A DNA stretch of 64,000 nt from Penelope pileata. Lineage: Eukaryota; Chordata; Aves; Galliformes; Cracidae. The stretch spans positions 1,645,357-1,709,356 of the forward strand of contig WBMW01003919.1 of assembly GCA_013396635.1 (NCBI GenBank), given 5' to 3'. The position numbers were made by a program, and so were the translations under genes. Below the pieces are notes generated by a model that was not told the origin of the DNA, made no database searches, and saw only the letters and a program-made list of their open reading frames with translations. Shown here one piece after another: positions 1 to 13,922 of the stretch. Within the stretch, counting starts at the first letter, position 1. Every line of letters starts with the position of its first letter.

Positions 1-3000
1 CAGGGAACCCCTTCAGCAACGGAATGTTTCCATATTCCTCAGCCACACGGTGCGTACCTGGCCTAACCATAACAAATCCAGTTATCGAATACCTGCAATT
101 TACACAATAGAAGCTGTAGTTCTATGAATGAATTAGCTCCAGTGACATTTCAAAGTCACTACAGAGATTCACCACCAAAGGAATTCATCGTGAAAGAAGC
201 AGCAAGGAAGGCAGTTAAGGAGAAAGGGGGTGCAAGCAAGCTGGGAGAGAAGTAAGCAAGCAAGAACACGGCCACATAAGTTACCTTGAGAACATCCCGT
301 GAGCTCTCCTGTTGTATAGAAAATGTCTCCAGTTCTGTTAGGAGGGACTGTTAAGTTCCCAAAGTCCAAACTGAGCTTTTTCTTCTTGAGTTCAAGGTAT
401 CCTGAGATCTTTCACTATGGCTCCTAAAATTCCTAACGTGTACTTTGCCTCCGGTCTGTTTGAAGAATTTAATCAGTTCTTATCAGCTGATGTCTGTTGG
501 TGTAGTTTTTCTCCTGTTTCTTTTTGGCACAATATAATTAAACTTAATTGCTACCTCCCCACCCCTCCATAGCCACACCAACACGGCGAAAGTCGTCAAT
601 CTGTCTCTGGAGGTGAATGCTGCAGTGCAGCTCCCGGGTTTTAAATGCTGAGATAGAAGAGAAGGCCTATTTGAAATATGAAAAGGGTATGATTCATGAA
701 ATAAGGAAACAGTAACTTGATCATAACAAATATATTTGACCTTTAAAGTAGTATCAACAAACATTAAAAACACTCAAGTCCTCCTCTGCTGCCACGTTTA
801 TTTTCCTCATAAGTTGTGCCCCATTATGCTACAATAATCCTTCATTATTCCAGTACAATAATGCACAGTCTATCGTCTACCTATAGTTGTCTGGTGTCTA
901 TTTAGTTTTATAGCAAGCAAGCAATTTGAGAATATGGTAATAAAGCCTCAATCACAGTAATGATGTATGATGGGCTGTAATTTCTGTGTGCTAATGGGTT
1001 ACAAACAGTATTACAATGATGACGGGAATCTCATTGATTCATTATATGAGTGCAATAATATCAAAATGACTTAATATAGATCACTATTTTCTCATGCACA
1101 TACTGATAACAACCTCTATATATTTCTATATACAGATATATAGAAATAAAATTAGTATTAGTCTTTCCACATAAAAGTTCACACGGCACAAAACATTTTG
1201 TGTAGAGTTTCCTAAATCAATGTTTAAAGTTGAAATTACTGCATTGAACGGGTTCTTTGAAAAGCAACCCATTGATTTTAATCTGCTTGAAGCAATCAAT
1301 TACTCCCTGTCCTCTTTATTCCAAACTGTAATGAAAACTAAACTGCGTTGTCTTGAAAACTAAATGTGAAGATGATCATAAACAGAATTTAAACTCCATG
1401 GATTATTCATATCTACCCATTTAGATTTGCCATTTCCATTATGAGTACATTTGCCATGAGCATTTAATGGACATCTAAAAGGGAATTCATTAAAGCAGGA
1501 GCTGTTGGCAGCACTTATGGGCTTCAGACTGCTTTATGTTTGCCTTTAATAGCTCACTATTATAAAAGTGATATATTGTGTTCATCCCATTAGTAGTTTG
1601 CAGAAAGGTCTGTAAGACATAACAAATCCTTTTGAGTATTGTCAGAATCAAAACTAAATCACAAGGTATTTTTTTTCAACAGCATATTATGATCCCAATG
1701 ATGTACCGTATTAGGTCATCTAAACTTTGATGATCTTAGCCAAGTAAGGATTTAATGACTACACAGACAGTTTGTTCTTTTTATAATGAAACACACGTGA
1801 ATTATTAATGCCATCTCAGATGCACAGATTTGAAAAAACTCATCATAACTATTAAGGTTAAGAATGCTTAAAAATGAAACATGTTTTTCTCACTTGTTTT
1901 GGGCCAAAGTAGCATCAAGGAAAGTAGGAAGCTCAATGCCACCAACCTGAAGGTGAAGACACTGCACAGTGACCAGCCTCCACCCACCTGCTTCCCTCCC
2001 CCAGCACCTCCAGAGGTGAATGGAAAGCATTTATTTGCACAAGGCACTTCCCTATCGGGCAATGGAGAAGGCAAAAGGTAAACTATAACGAAGTCAAACT
2101 GCCTCATAATCAGCTGCTAAGAGTAATGCAACTATTCACACCCCACTAGCTAAGGTTCACAAAACAACCCTATGCATCATAGCTCAGTTCTACTCCGCAG
2201 CTTCTGTCTGCTTCCACAAGTAACATTACATAGTTTACAGTAAAGGGTAACCGAGTTGGTGGTATGAAAGCATTACTGGGATTAATTCTTTCAAGAATAC
2301 AAGGCAAACAAGTAGTTGATTATTCACTGCTTGTTCACTGGAGCCATTACCATCGTGAGCCCGTCACATGGAGCATAACTCTCTCTGTTAACTTGTGCTC
2401 CCTCTGCTGACTCTCCAGCTGTAACACACGGTATCGATCCCAATAGATGTTATTTATTTGCAAAGAAAATGGCAGATTGCAGGACATATGCAACGAAAGC
2501 TCCCTACTTTTAAAAGGATGATGACAAGCACTAGCACGTATAAATAATAAACTTACTCTCCTATTCTGATAATTTACTTCACAAAATAAAAACTCCTTTT
2601 AAATGCCAGTTGTTTAGGAGAACACCTTCTCCCCTTAGCTTCAAAGGGTACCGGCAGCTTTAAGGAGCAATCCTGGTCCTATGCTAAATTTAGCTACAGT
2701 AAAAGATGTCACTCAAAACTCACTCATGCAGAAGGGCAATGCAACCTACAGGCAGTTGGTGAGGCTGCGCAGTTCGAACCCTCCTCATATGCGACAACTG
2801 TTATCTTCATCCTGCCAGGGGGAACATTAAAGAAGCCAGCAAGGTTCTGAGTAGCTGATGATCTTGAGGAAATCAGCAGTATTCTATCACCAATGAATTT
2901 CAAAAATGACTGACAGAGCAAACGATCTTACAGTTTAGAAACTTCTGATTTGCACGAGAATAATGAAAATATGAATATTAGGAGAGTTGAAGTCCAGCAA

Positions 3001-4766
3001 AACAAATGGCCATTCTCACTTAACTGTCTTTGAATATCCAATGATCATTTGCAATAATTTGAAGGATGGTAAGAATGAATTCCTCTGTGATTCAAAAAGC
3101 TACATACAGTCATACACTATTACAGGAATCTGCAAGGAAAGACAGAGATGCCTACGTGCATGAGACAAATAGGTGGAAGGAAGCAGAACTGCCAGTGAAT
3201 TTTCTCTGCGGTTGTTGATCAGTGAAAATTGCAAAATCCTTCCCTTGACCTAGCAATAACTGATTGACTCCTGTGAGCTGGTAAGTGATGATTTATTTTA
3301 GATAACTGTACATTAAATTAGTGTTCTGTTATAATTCAAAAGAATGTGTGTTTACTTATAAAAAAATTCAAAATAATTATATGTTTAACAACTTGTAAGA
3401 AAATGTGGAACGCTGTAAGAAGTCTGAATGATGGTATAGACAGATATGAGATCCTCAGGTCTGCATTAGACCATTAGAAAATCCACATCCAGAATTTATG
3501 TCTCCCTAATGGAAGATGGCATTTTCACAGCAGCAATAGGAAACAATGCATCTCACTCACTCACAGAAGACTGAGCCAACAGTGTGCGTGGAGGGAAAAA
3601 ATCATTTCTGTGCACTGCAACTCCTACAAATGTTGGAATCTCTAGTTCATGAAAACTTACTGGTGAAGTCACTTTCTGCAAGAAAATCAGAAATTGTCAT
3701 ATATATTGCTTGGAAAATTATCCACGACCATAGACAAGGTCAGGGGCAGTACAACCAGAAAAAGCAGCTCTTTCCAACCTGATCCCTGCTGAAACCATTG
3801 ATCTCATAGCATGCTACAAACACTTTCAGAAGAGCCTCATTAGTCAAAGTTACAGAATCCAATATTTTGTATGAAGGAAGAGCAAAAGACTCTACTTAAG
3901 GAAGACATCATTATACCATGGGAATTCCTAAACTTCAACACGTTCTTGCTGTAAAATTATTCAGAACTGTCAATAGAACATAAGCAAAAAGGTTTCCAAG
4001 CAGTGTGGCCTTGCAAAAATAAGCTTATGCCAATGCCTTGAAAAACTTTCTGAAGATGCAGGCTTCTTCAAATTATCTACATCAACCCTACTACAAACAC
4101 CTGAACTGAAATTGCTCAGCTCCTGTTGCTTAGAAAATAATCCTCACTGGTCTACCTTGCTGGGATGGAAAGTGTGCTGAAAGACGTTGACTTGCCACCT
4201 GGACTCTTAGGAGCAGTCCCTGGATCTGATGGTGCCAAACCAAATCCTCCCTAAGGAGAAGAATGACCCAAGGTAGGCTGGTTTGCAGCAAGACTTCCCA
4301 GATTCCAGTCTTCTGTGCAACACGAAAGCAGTAAACATAGTACTAATTTTCCTTCTCCTGGAGAGAAAAATCATACACCTCTAATACCAGGCTTCTACAT
4401 GTCTTGTATGCTCTTTGGATTGTGGCTTCCAAAGTCAATTACATCCAAGGAAAAAGTCTCCATCGCTATTATTTTTTAGACAATATTTTCCCTGTCAAAT
4501 TTGGAATTTCTTAAATTGTAAGATGATCAAGACATTTGGCATATCAGTGAAAATTTTACTGCTTTTCCTATCTGTACAATAAACTGGGATGCAAAGTGCA
4601 CGTGATCCATATATTTAGTGGAAAGAATTAAAAATCAGATTTCATCACTCCCTCAGCCTGCTCACCTTTACCAGCCCACCTCTGAATAAAATTTCAAAGT
4701 TCTGCTAGGCTAAATAATTCTCTTATCAACTCCATTCAATTGTTTTGGGAGTCCATTCAGTGCCAG
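1..4766. other. RANBP17 intron 14, left part: no exon seen
   Basis: No coding exon or known repeat was recognised. The block at about 780-1,560 is AT-rich with many TAAT/ATTA cores and resembles conserved non-coding DNA. Short open frames here show no family similarity. Confidence 0.6.
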
Positions 4767-4822
4767 CTGGAACTGGATGAGCTTTAGGGTCCCCTTCCTG
4801 TCCAAAGCATTCTGTGATTCCT
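4767..4822 (+). mobile_element. CR1 3'-end fragment
   Basis: About 55 bp: 'ctggaactggatgagcttta', 'gggtccccttcctgtcca', 'aagcattctgtgattcct'. This is the CR1 3' end, diverged, in RANBP17 intron 14. Confidence 0.75.
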
Positions 4823-4828
4823 CCTATA

Positions 4829-4865
4829 GAGAAGGGCTGCTCTGAAAGTAATGCCTCCTACGTTT
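4829..4865. mobile_element. Mariner (Galluhop-type) terminal fragment
   Basis: The sequence agaagggctgctctgaaagt followed by aatgcctcctacg matches the inverted end of the mariner at 48.4 kb. Past about 4,865 no similarity is seen, so only an end fragment (or a recombined relic) remains. It directly follows a CR1 tail. Confidence 0.6.
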
Positions 4866-7800
4866 GGAGAAGCATTTTGAACAGGTGGTTTTCTGTGTTC
4901 TTAGCTCAAAAAGTACATTCTCTAGAAAAAGTATGTTTTAGGAATTTATTATGCGTTCACCATTTGATCAGAGGGACTAAGTGCAACGGTCACAAAAACT
5001 AAAATCAAGTTGAACCCTTCTCTCATGGAGATTCTCTGATCATAGAGCAAACCTTAAAATCTCAAGAGAAAAAGGGAAACTTCCCTGCACAGAATTAGTG
5101 ATCATCTGATAACCAACTACCAAACAACTTTATTTATTGTCTCCAACTCTGACTGGGAATTAACTACTCTATTACCTTTTCAGTGTCCTTAGATCCCTTC
5201 AATTAACTGGAAACAAAAGCTCAAATTAACAGAAGCATAAGACTGTATACCATAGCTGCGCAGACCACTACAGAAATGGCTTCATTATTCTGGGAAGTGT
5301 TTAAAGAGCTAAAAGGCTGCACTGAGTAACATTAAAGATGAAGCCGATACCCATTTCACATTACCAGTAGGTTCCTGAGACTGGAGAGGCCACAGCTGAT
5401 CTGTGAGTCAGCAGGAGGCAACACTGTTAAAAGCATTTGGAAATCCGGATGTAAAATTTGAACCTCATCATGGCTGGTTTTTGACCTTAGTAACACTACG
5501 TACAACCTAGGTAGATCATAAATGAGGAAGGAAAAAAACAGGACTCCTTGGAAATATTTACATTAATGGAATACAGTGGGAGCAAGACAAAACACCGTCA
5601 ACATCAGACCTATCTCATATAACTTGCTTTGCGTTTTTGGCTTTTTTTTTTTTGGTATTTGGTGGCAGCAACTTTCACTAAATCCAATTTTGCCTGGAAC
5701 ATCTTAATTATCTTAATTCACTAGAAGGCATCCAAATTTGATGCAAGCACTGGGACAAGACTGTGCAGGCATTACCAAAATGCTACAATGAGCCATGAAT
5801 GGACACAAGTGAAGAGGGAGTGCATGCTGGAAAGTCTTTCCTTGAATGAGCAAAATACGATTTCTACAGAGCAACCTTCCTTGGCAAAGTTATTTTCATA
5901 TAGATGCTAAAGGTAGGACATGTACAACATCACAGCTTATTCAGAGGAAATCCTTCAACTCTTTTTTTTTTTTTTTTTGTTAAACACAATGATAAGGATA
6001 TTTCCCTTACGATGCTAAACTCAGCGTGTCAGGCCATTTATATTTGCAGAAGGCACGTAAAGCCAAGGGTAGTCCAAATGAAACACTTGATTCAGAAATC
6101 TGATGACTTCATCAACCTGGAAAGTTTCCAGATCAAAGGAGCTGCAAGATAAAGGAAGTAGCTGAAGCCTCATTTATATCTCAAACCCCAAAAGGCTTCT
6201 TATGCCATATCCTGAATTTGACTGCTGCAGCTTTGCAGGAAATAGGTCTGAGCAATGCAGCTCTATTGACTTTATCTCCTCCAGAGCAGGAGTGACATGC
6301 TGTGGGTCAGACTGGATAGACAGGTGACAACAGCTTGATGGAAAGGGACGCAGTTTTTCGTACACGCTGCTCCACAATGCTTGTCTGCCCTCTTCATTTC
6401 TGAAGGATCAGCATTCGTCTTTCCATGCAAATTGTGAATAAAGCATCAGAACTGAAATGCAAGCTGCCTAATCCTGCTTAAGGAGGAAAACAGTAGCAAT
6501 ATGAGGGGAGAACAAAAGGAGAAACAGAATGTCCTTCACAATTCTGGATTGTATTGGAACTTGTGCCTAACAAAATAAGCAGAGAACACCCGGAGAGACT
6601 GACAGCTCCTGCGCAGCACTTAATGCAGGTCAGGAACAGCTCTTCTGTAAGGTCAAAAACAATTGACCTTGAGGTCACAAAGAAGGGGATTTTGCAGTTG
6701 ATCTACTTAATTATCTTGCTTGTTTCATATGAATGCATAAGAAACATCACTACATAAAGCTCCTTGGAAAGACTGCTATTTGGGGAAAATATTGCCTCAG
6801 AAAGAAATCTCTACAGTGAACGTAACTTGGTGCTCCAGACCAATGCCTGTGTCAGGACACTGCTGTTCGAACACACACTCCCCATGCACACCTACAGCAA
6901 CAAGCTACCTAGAGGAACATCTCCAGGACGGTTTCAGTAACATATATCCACTGGTAACTGAATAAAGCTCTGATGTAATTTTAAGGAGATGCTAAGCATC
7001 TGATCAGCTAACACTAAACAAGACTAAAAGTTTGTTGGTTTTATTTTTGACCAATGCAGAATATGAACACTGCACCCAAATGGAATGAAGCGTAGCTCAC
7101 CAGAACCAACAAGAGTAATCTAGCCTCCTAGACTTTATTTTTTTCTTTAGATATACTTATCAAGTTATTTTGCCTATTTTTTCCTCTCTGAATTAAACAA
7201 ATATTCAATTTCATAATTAAGTTTAACTTGAGTCATAAAAATTCCAGCAGCCTGATATTAAAGAATCATTCACTCTGCTGTGAACTCGGACGGTTAATTT
7301 ACTTACTGCAAGGTCTGTGAAATTAATTCATTAAGCTACTTAAATAATGAAATAATGAGGGTTAGGGGCCAACATAAAAATAACGAAGCCGATAGACTTC
7401 AGATGAGTAAGAGCCAAGACAGCCAGTTTTTTCTTCCCCAAGATGCCCCATGTGCTACTCACCCCTCCTTGCTCATTGCTACGGGACACACAGCAGAAGG
7501 GGGAAGGTGCAGCAGGCAGAAGTTACTCAGTCTGCTCGAGGTGGAATGGAAACGGAGTTATCAGACAGAACCCAGCAGTCAGTGAGGTGGACAGAAAACA
7601 CAGGTACTGCCACGACAACAGAGTCCAGTCACAGACAAAACAGACACAGGTAAGCCAAAGACTACATGCACATGGATGAAAAATCTGAAACTCCTTTTCT
7701 AAGATGGAAAAAGGAATTATATCAGACTATATAAAAGTCACTAAACAATGTAATAGTTCCTCTGTATTTTGAATCTACTTGCACTCAAAATAAGATGAGA

Positions 7801-10800
7801 TGCTGTTTAACACGTATCCCTCCAGCTGCACTCTCCAGATTGCAGTTTCTGAGCCAGGTAAGCAGACTGATGGCTACTGCTCACATCCCAAGGCAGCAGA
7901 ACAGAAAATTCATGAGAATTCCTAACTAACCTAACTTTACAGGAAATTTCAGATTCTTTTGTCAGCATAAATACTAGGCTTTGTCAGACAGCAAGCCAAC
8001 GAACAGACTCCATCTCAGCTCTCTCTGAGATACCCTTGTACCACTCTTAGCAAAGCCTTTTCCTTATTCCTTTCTTAGAGCATGCAACAGGTTTTGATTT
8101 TTTCCCCCATAATGAAACTGTTATGCTAAATTGCCTGAAATGCAGCTCCACTATAAGCAAACAACTAAAGGGAAAAAAAGCTCATATGGATCCCTTTGCG
8201 ACATACAACAGCTTTATCAGCATTTTGCTGTTACCACAACTTCTCCCTCCACTTGCTATCAGTTCAATTTTTTCTAGGCACTTGTTATTTAAAAAAAATA
8301 GTAGTTTCTCAAATAATAAATTATAATCACATCCAAACAACCCAATAATGTATTTGCCAAAGACTTAAGTCAATAATTTGTAGTGGAAGTAGGATTAGTT
8401 TTTAAGTCCGCAAGTGATCGTATCCATTCCGAATCATTTACATATTAGTTGACAAACACTGCTTATAGCTTAATAGCATGGTAGCTGTAACTTCACAAAG
8501 ACATTGGCTCTAGACAGTAATTATATCCTCAGCCTAATGTTGCAGTTAATGGACATACACATTTCAGTGATAATTGCAATGCCTGAACATGATAATGTGC
8601 CTTTATTAGCAGCTACAAAATAAAGCTCAGTTACAGCCAAGTGCAGAACTATGCTAATTATTTATTTTTAAGATTGCCGGATTTCTGTTGTAAAATTATA
8701 AAATAAAATAGCACAGCACTTTGAAACCAATGCTTAAATTGCAAACATGAGATTAAATAACTGTACAAAGGTCCAGGTTGTAGTTGTCACGAGCAACGGG
8801 CCAAAAGCAAACAAGTCAGTAAGAGATGGGCATACGTAACTCAACAGCAAACACACAGCAGCTTAAACAAATACTTGAGGGTTTAGTTTTTAAATACCAT
8901 CACGAGAGAAGGAAGACGACTAGGGGTATTTTTAAAAATTTGGGAAAATAGAAAACTGAACAAAGCAAGCAAACATAGAAAACACTGCACAGTCCAAGAG
9001 AAGTGTATTGATTCCTGTGTAAAACAACCAAGTAAAAAAACGACAGAATTGAAGACATCTAAAATAAAGAATACTTCACAAACTCAGCCTGATGAGGAAA
9101 CTCAGAGCTTATGACTCTGCATCGCCCTTAGTGTTTGTCTTTATGCTCTGACTGATTCTTCACTGCACAGAATTTCCAAATTACGAAGACATTTGACAAA
9201 GAAATTCCTAAAAGTACTCAAATAGGCACAGTGTATTGTGATCAAGTCTGCCAAGGCACTGTGAATAAGAACTGTTGCCTAGTCCCATGAATACAATTCC
9301 TCACTTTACAGGTCAGTCCTACTTTTTTTTTAAAAACAGAAGCGCAAACCAATTTGGCACTAAGTACTTAAAGAAACTTCCAAGTGTTATATTTCTTCAA
9401 AGGAAATCCGATTATTTTTCACATGGAGCAAGATGTTTGTCAGTGCAAGCCAAAATCCAAACTGCCTACATTTTTATAAGCAGTGACCCAATTAACTCAG
9501 CTTGTCCCACTTTTGGGCAATTGAATAAAGGGAACTGAAAGTTCCCTCTACCCATGGAAGGACAGGAACTGAAAGGAGACCCATCTGAGTAAAATCTCCT
9601 TGTGCAAGTTCTTGCTGGTTTCTAACTTTCTAGAAAATAAATCAGTCAATAAATGTCAGATCCTCAAAGAGGATGGGACCAAAGTGATGCACATTCACAT
9701 GAAGGAACATTTTTTTCTGATAACTAATACTTGGACAAATTACCAATTCTTTTGCCCAAGAAACTGATGAGCTGTGAATGCTGAACTCTTCTAAGCCCAA
9801 CTAGCAACTACAATCCCACAAAACGATCCCAACCTTAAGTGTGAGCTACAGATCTGATTGGTTTTGTGGTTGTCTCCATGCTGGAAGATGGATGTACAGT
9901 TCAAGAAATATTAAGTGTCCTAATTTTTGCTCTGTAAAGCTTTGGAAGCAAGATTTTTCTTTAAAGGTAACACTGAAATCACCAAGCATTTGCTTGACAA
10001 ATGGTACAACAGTATTTGTCCATTCCAGTCTTATCTTTCAACAGCACATGGACCGTCCTGAACAAGGAGCGCGTGTAAACATGCAAAACCTTTTTGAAAT
10101 CCAAGGCACTATCTTGTAACCTCTCAAGTTCTGTATGTAAGCCTGATATTTCACTTGCTCAATTTTGCAGTTAGAATTGTTTAGAAGATTTACAGAACAA
10201 TTGTTAGCAAGATTTCTTAGACAGGATGTTTGTACCAGCTGTACAGATTTTGAAAACCCCCTGCAATATTCTGACCACCAACCAGCATGCCACCTGCTCA
10301 CTTTGATTCCTGGACCACTAATTGTGTTCTATTTAATTCTGCGAGGAGAGCCACCTGAATTGTGAAGCATTCACGACCAGTCCTATGCAGTGTTTCCTTC
10401 CCACCATTTATCTGAAAAAAGCTATCCTTGTATTTGATAAAATCTCAGTCCCACTTGGGCCATTCCTTTCTGCACATACAACATTATGGCTACAGACCGC
10501 CTCAAAAGGAAAAGGATTTTGCAAGAACTGTTTTTCATCAGTACCAGATGGATCCAGGCCCCGCTACAGTCAATCCCCACTTTCCTGTAGGGCCTGCAAG
10601 GGGACTGGACCCAGCATCAGAGGAGGAGGATCGTGCTGCCTCACAGAGCAGAAGGTACCTATGGAACAATAACACGAGGTTTGGCTCAGGGAAGTGAAGA
10701 ACATCAGTGAGAACATTTTTCTTCTGAACCAACCACTCATTATTCTTCCCAGAAAATGTCATGGAAGTAAGTTGTACCCAATTCTCACTACAATGCTTCC

Positions 10801-13800
10801 TTAACAAACTCTAAATGTTAAACTTAAATGAGAGGCATTTCATGCAATCTGAAAAATATTCAGTTCAATTAAAAATAATTGATGCATGGTGAAATAATTC
10901 TTCCCAAAGCTGCTGTAAAATCTTCAAAAAATAAAGCTACTTAATAATTTCCATCTCCTACAGGCTAGAGAGAAGCATTATTGCATATTAAAAATTGGAG
11001 TGTGGTTTTCCCAGAGGTGAAAGAAAGTTATTAAAACAACCTATTTATTGTTGATATAACTATCCATTTGTGCTACACAAAAAGTAACAATTTCAGTACA
11101 TTAAAAGAAAAGCTAATTAAGGCATAATTAGTATTTTCTATGTTTTGATAATTAAGGGTTAGTTGGCTATTTCTGCTTAAATTCCTATTTGATGTACCCC
11201 AACCATGCCTTTAATGAGCAGCTAACACTATTGAATCCCTGATGGCTGAGGAGTTTAGTGACCACTACTACATTACTTTCATTTATCACTGCCTCTTTAC
11301 CTATAAATTAAAGTAGCCCTGTAGCTATGTTGATCTACTTTATATCAATTTCTTCATCCATATCAGCTGAATATGTATGGCATTAACCTCATTTACTAGT
11401 TTGGAAAAGCTGAATTAAAATGAGATCTAATTTCTAGCGCGCAGAACAATTTCAAAACTGCCTGCTAATTTCCACCACCTGTCAGCGTTGTGGTCTTCAC
11501 CTCATCGTAATGAAATAAAACAGTATATATATTTTACAGCTCAGAAAAGGGTAATCACTCATAAGTGTTAAGACATCATTAATCACAAAGGCACTACGAC
11601 CCAGGACCTTTTATGAGAGGCACCATGACCAACACCTTTACTTGCACAGATCCCCACTGAAGTCAGTGAGATTCCTGCAGATCTCTGAGTCTTAACCTGC
11701 ACAGGTGAAAGTAGTGAAATTCTTATAGGTTTGGGTTTTGTTCTGTTTGTTGTAACTTTTTTTTTTTTTTGGCTAGGTCATGCTTCTGTGTCTGCAGGCA
11801 ATGCAATCAAATATACATATATGGAAGAAATACCAAGCTAACATAAGGCAACAGAACACAAGGTATGCATTAGAAGACAAACCCCTGTTCTGTTTAGATG
11901 ATACCAGGTTACACGTGTTTTTTGCTTTCAGCTACTGCAAATAACATAGCAAGGAAATGATATTTTTCCTCCCCTCTAAACACATTGTAGTCTAAATTTT
12001 AAACCCTCCAGATATTTTTTTTAATCATAATGCAGATCTACCTCACATGTCAAGTCTGTAATTTAAAAGCTTTAAAAACATATACAGATGCGATCCTAAA
12101 CGTTAATGGAGTAACATCTTCATATTCACCACCTTAGTTAAAACAAAACAAAACACAGGACACAGTAAGAAGTTCCATTTGCATCCCCCACACTCCTCAT
12201 GAACCATTAATCCACACTGGTAGGTCACGTACTCTTACCTGCCCTAGTGTTACAAAGAAACCCGATTCCACGGATTGCTCAACTGATGCCGAAGGAAATG
12301 CCAGCTCCCTCTTCCTCATTGCTACATGGGGCTGTTTCCCAGAAACAGAAGACTCTGGATTATAACTCTTACTTTTCTGCCTTGAGTCCCTACCACTTTT
12401 ATTTAAGGCCGAAGCAAAGCAAAAGCGTGGCTCAGTGGAACGCCCTACTGCCAGGGACCTCCACTTTTGGAGGTATCCCTCAAACTATTGCCACCTGGTA
12501 CATATTAAAGAGACCTGCAGAATGCTCTAAACACATTAGGGCTACTGTCCGACTGGAAAGAGTAGAACAGAGAACCATTAATTGCTTTCTGGGGGAGCAA
12601 AAGAGTTTACCTAAGTGCATTTTAATAAAGTTTTAAGCTACTTAAAGAAATACCAATAAATTATTTTTCATCTACAAAACCCAACCTTGCAACCTTAACT
12701 GTTCTGCTCATGGGTGAGATTTTCTAAAAATTGCTTTGCTTATAAAAGCTGAAAACAGAACTCCAGCAAAGCTCTTCAATCAGGCTCTGCCTAAGAGCAC
12801 CGCTCGGCGTAAAGCACTTTCTGTTCCTGACGCTATTTTCACCATGTTGCCCTCCCTCATCTACCATGTGAGTACCTTCCAGGTCTGACCTCACTTTCAG
12901 GAAGGCCGACAGCGAAGGGCAGGGATCGATCCGGTTCCACAGCGCCGCATGCTGTAGGAAGTGCACATGGCAACTGCAAAACTCAAGGTAACATTCTCAA
13001 CTGTTAGAGTGAAAAGAACAGAGTGTGAATGACACGACGCACAGTTCCACGCCCTAACTCGAAAGCCTATGTAACGCCATAACATTTTTAATGCAATTTA
13101 TTTCTCTTAAATAGAACCACTGTCATAGTTTACTAAATATTTCTACTTTTAATCTTTTCTTTTTTTAACCAACTAAAAGCATTCACACCAAACCTGAAGA
13201 TGCAAAGGATCTAACAATAAGAACTTCACTACTATAGGCATCTATTTTTCAAAAGCACATTATAGGAACAACTTAACTGTACCTTGAAAAGTCTTCAACC
13301 AAAACAATCTCTGAAATAATGTCATTGTAAGTTGTACAGATACAAAAAGCTGAACAGAACACTGCTAAAAGCCACAATTCTAGAACCAGGACTTCAGGTC
13401 ATGCAGACCCCTTAGTGTTAAACTTTTTTCAAGTTAAGAAATTTTATTCATTAACTTAGCTAAGTTGAATTTTGTATGAAACATCAATCGGCAAAACGTA
13501 TCCAGCAAGTCCCAGCTGGATTTACTCTTGACGATTCACGCTGCCAGTTGGAGACAGGGAGCCCAGTGCGACCTGCTGCACGGCGAGCTGCCAGCCAGCC
13601 TGGCCCTGGGAGGGAGCCACACACCGCTGCAGTGCGAGCCAGGCAGGGGAAGGGCACTAACCCCTCCGCTTCCCCACGCTGCCGGGACAGCAGGCAGCCT
13701 TCTCTGCCACCTCCTCATGTTCTAAGATACTGCAATTCCTGTCACTCTTAGTACTGATATTGTTTTCCATTTAAAGAGGTTGTAATGAATTACTTGAAAC

Positions 13801-13922
13801 ACAGGAGGTTAAAATAAAAGCCTGAAATAACAGAACACTCCGTACCGGCGGTTGGTCAACACAAAGCACAACACACCCGGGAGGACTCATTTTCCCCTAA
13901 GCATGGTTTTTACCAGCTAAGC
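4866..13922. other. RANBP17 intron 14, middle part: candidate conserved non-coding blocks
   Basis: No exon recognised. Two long repeat-free AT-rich blocks (about 8,330-8,790 and 10,830-11,560) resemble developmental non-coding elements. A GC-rich stretch at about 13,520-13,710 stands out from the intron and was not identified. The rest is ordinary intron with poly-T runs (5,962-5,978; 11,758-11,770). Confidence 0.5.

Noticed and set aside
12247..12636. 129-codon plus-strand open frame
   Set aside because: No recognised similarity, no splice context, and on the opposite strand to the host gene. A donor-like site on the minus strand at about 12,238 is preceded by in-frame stops.
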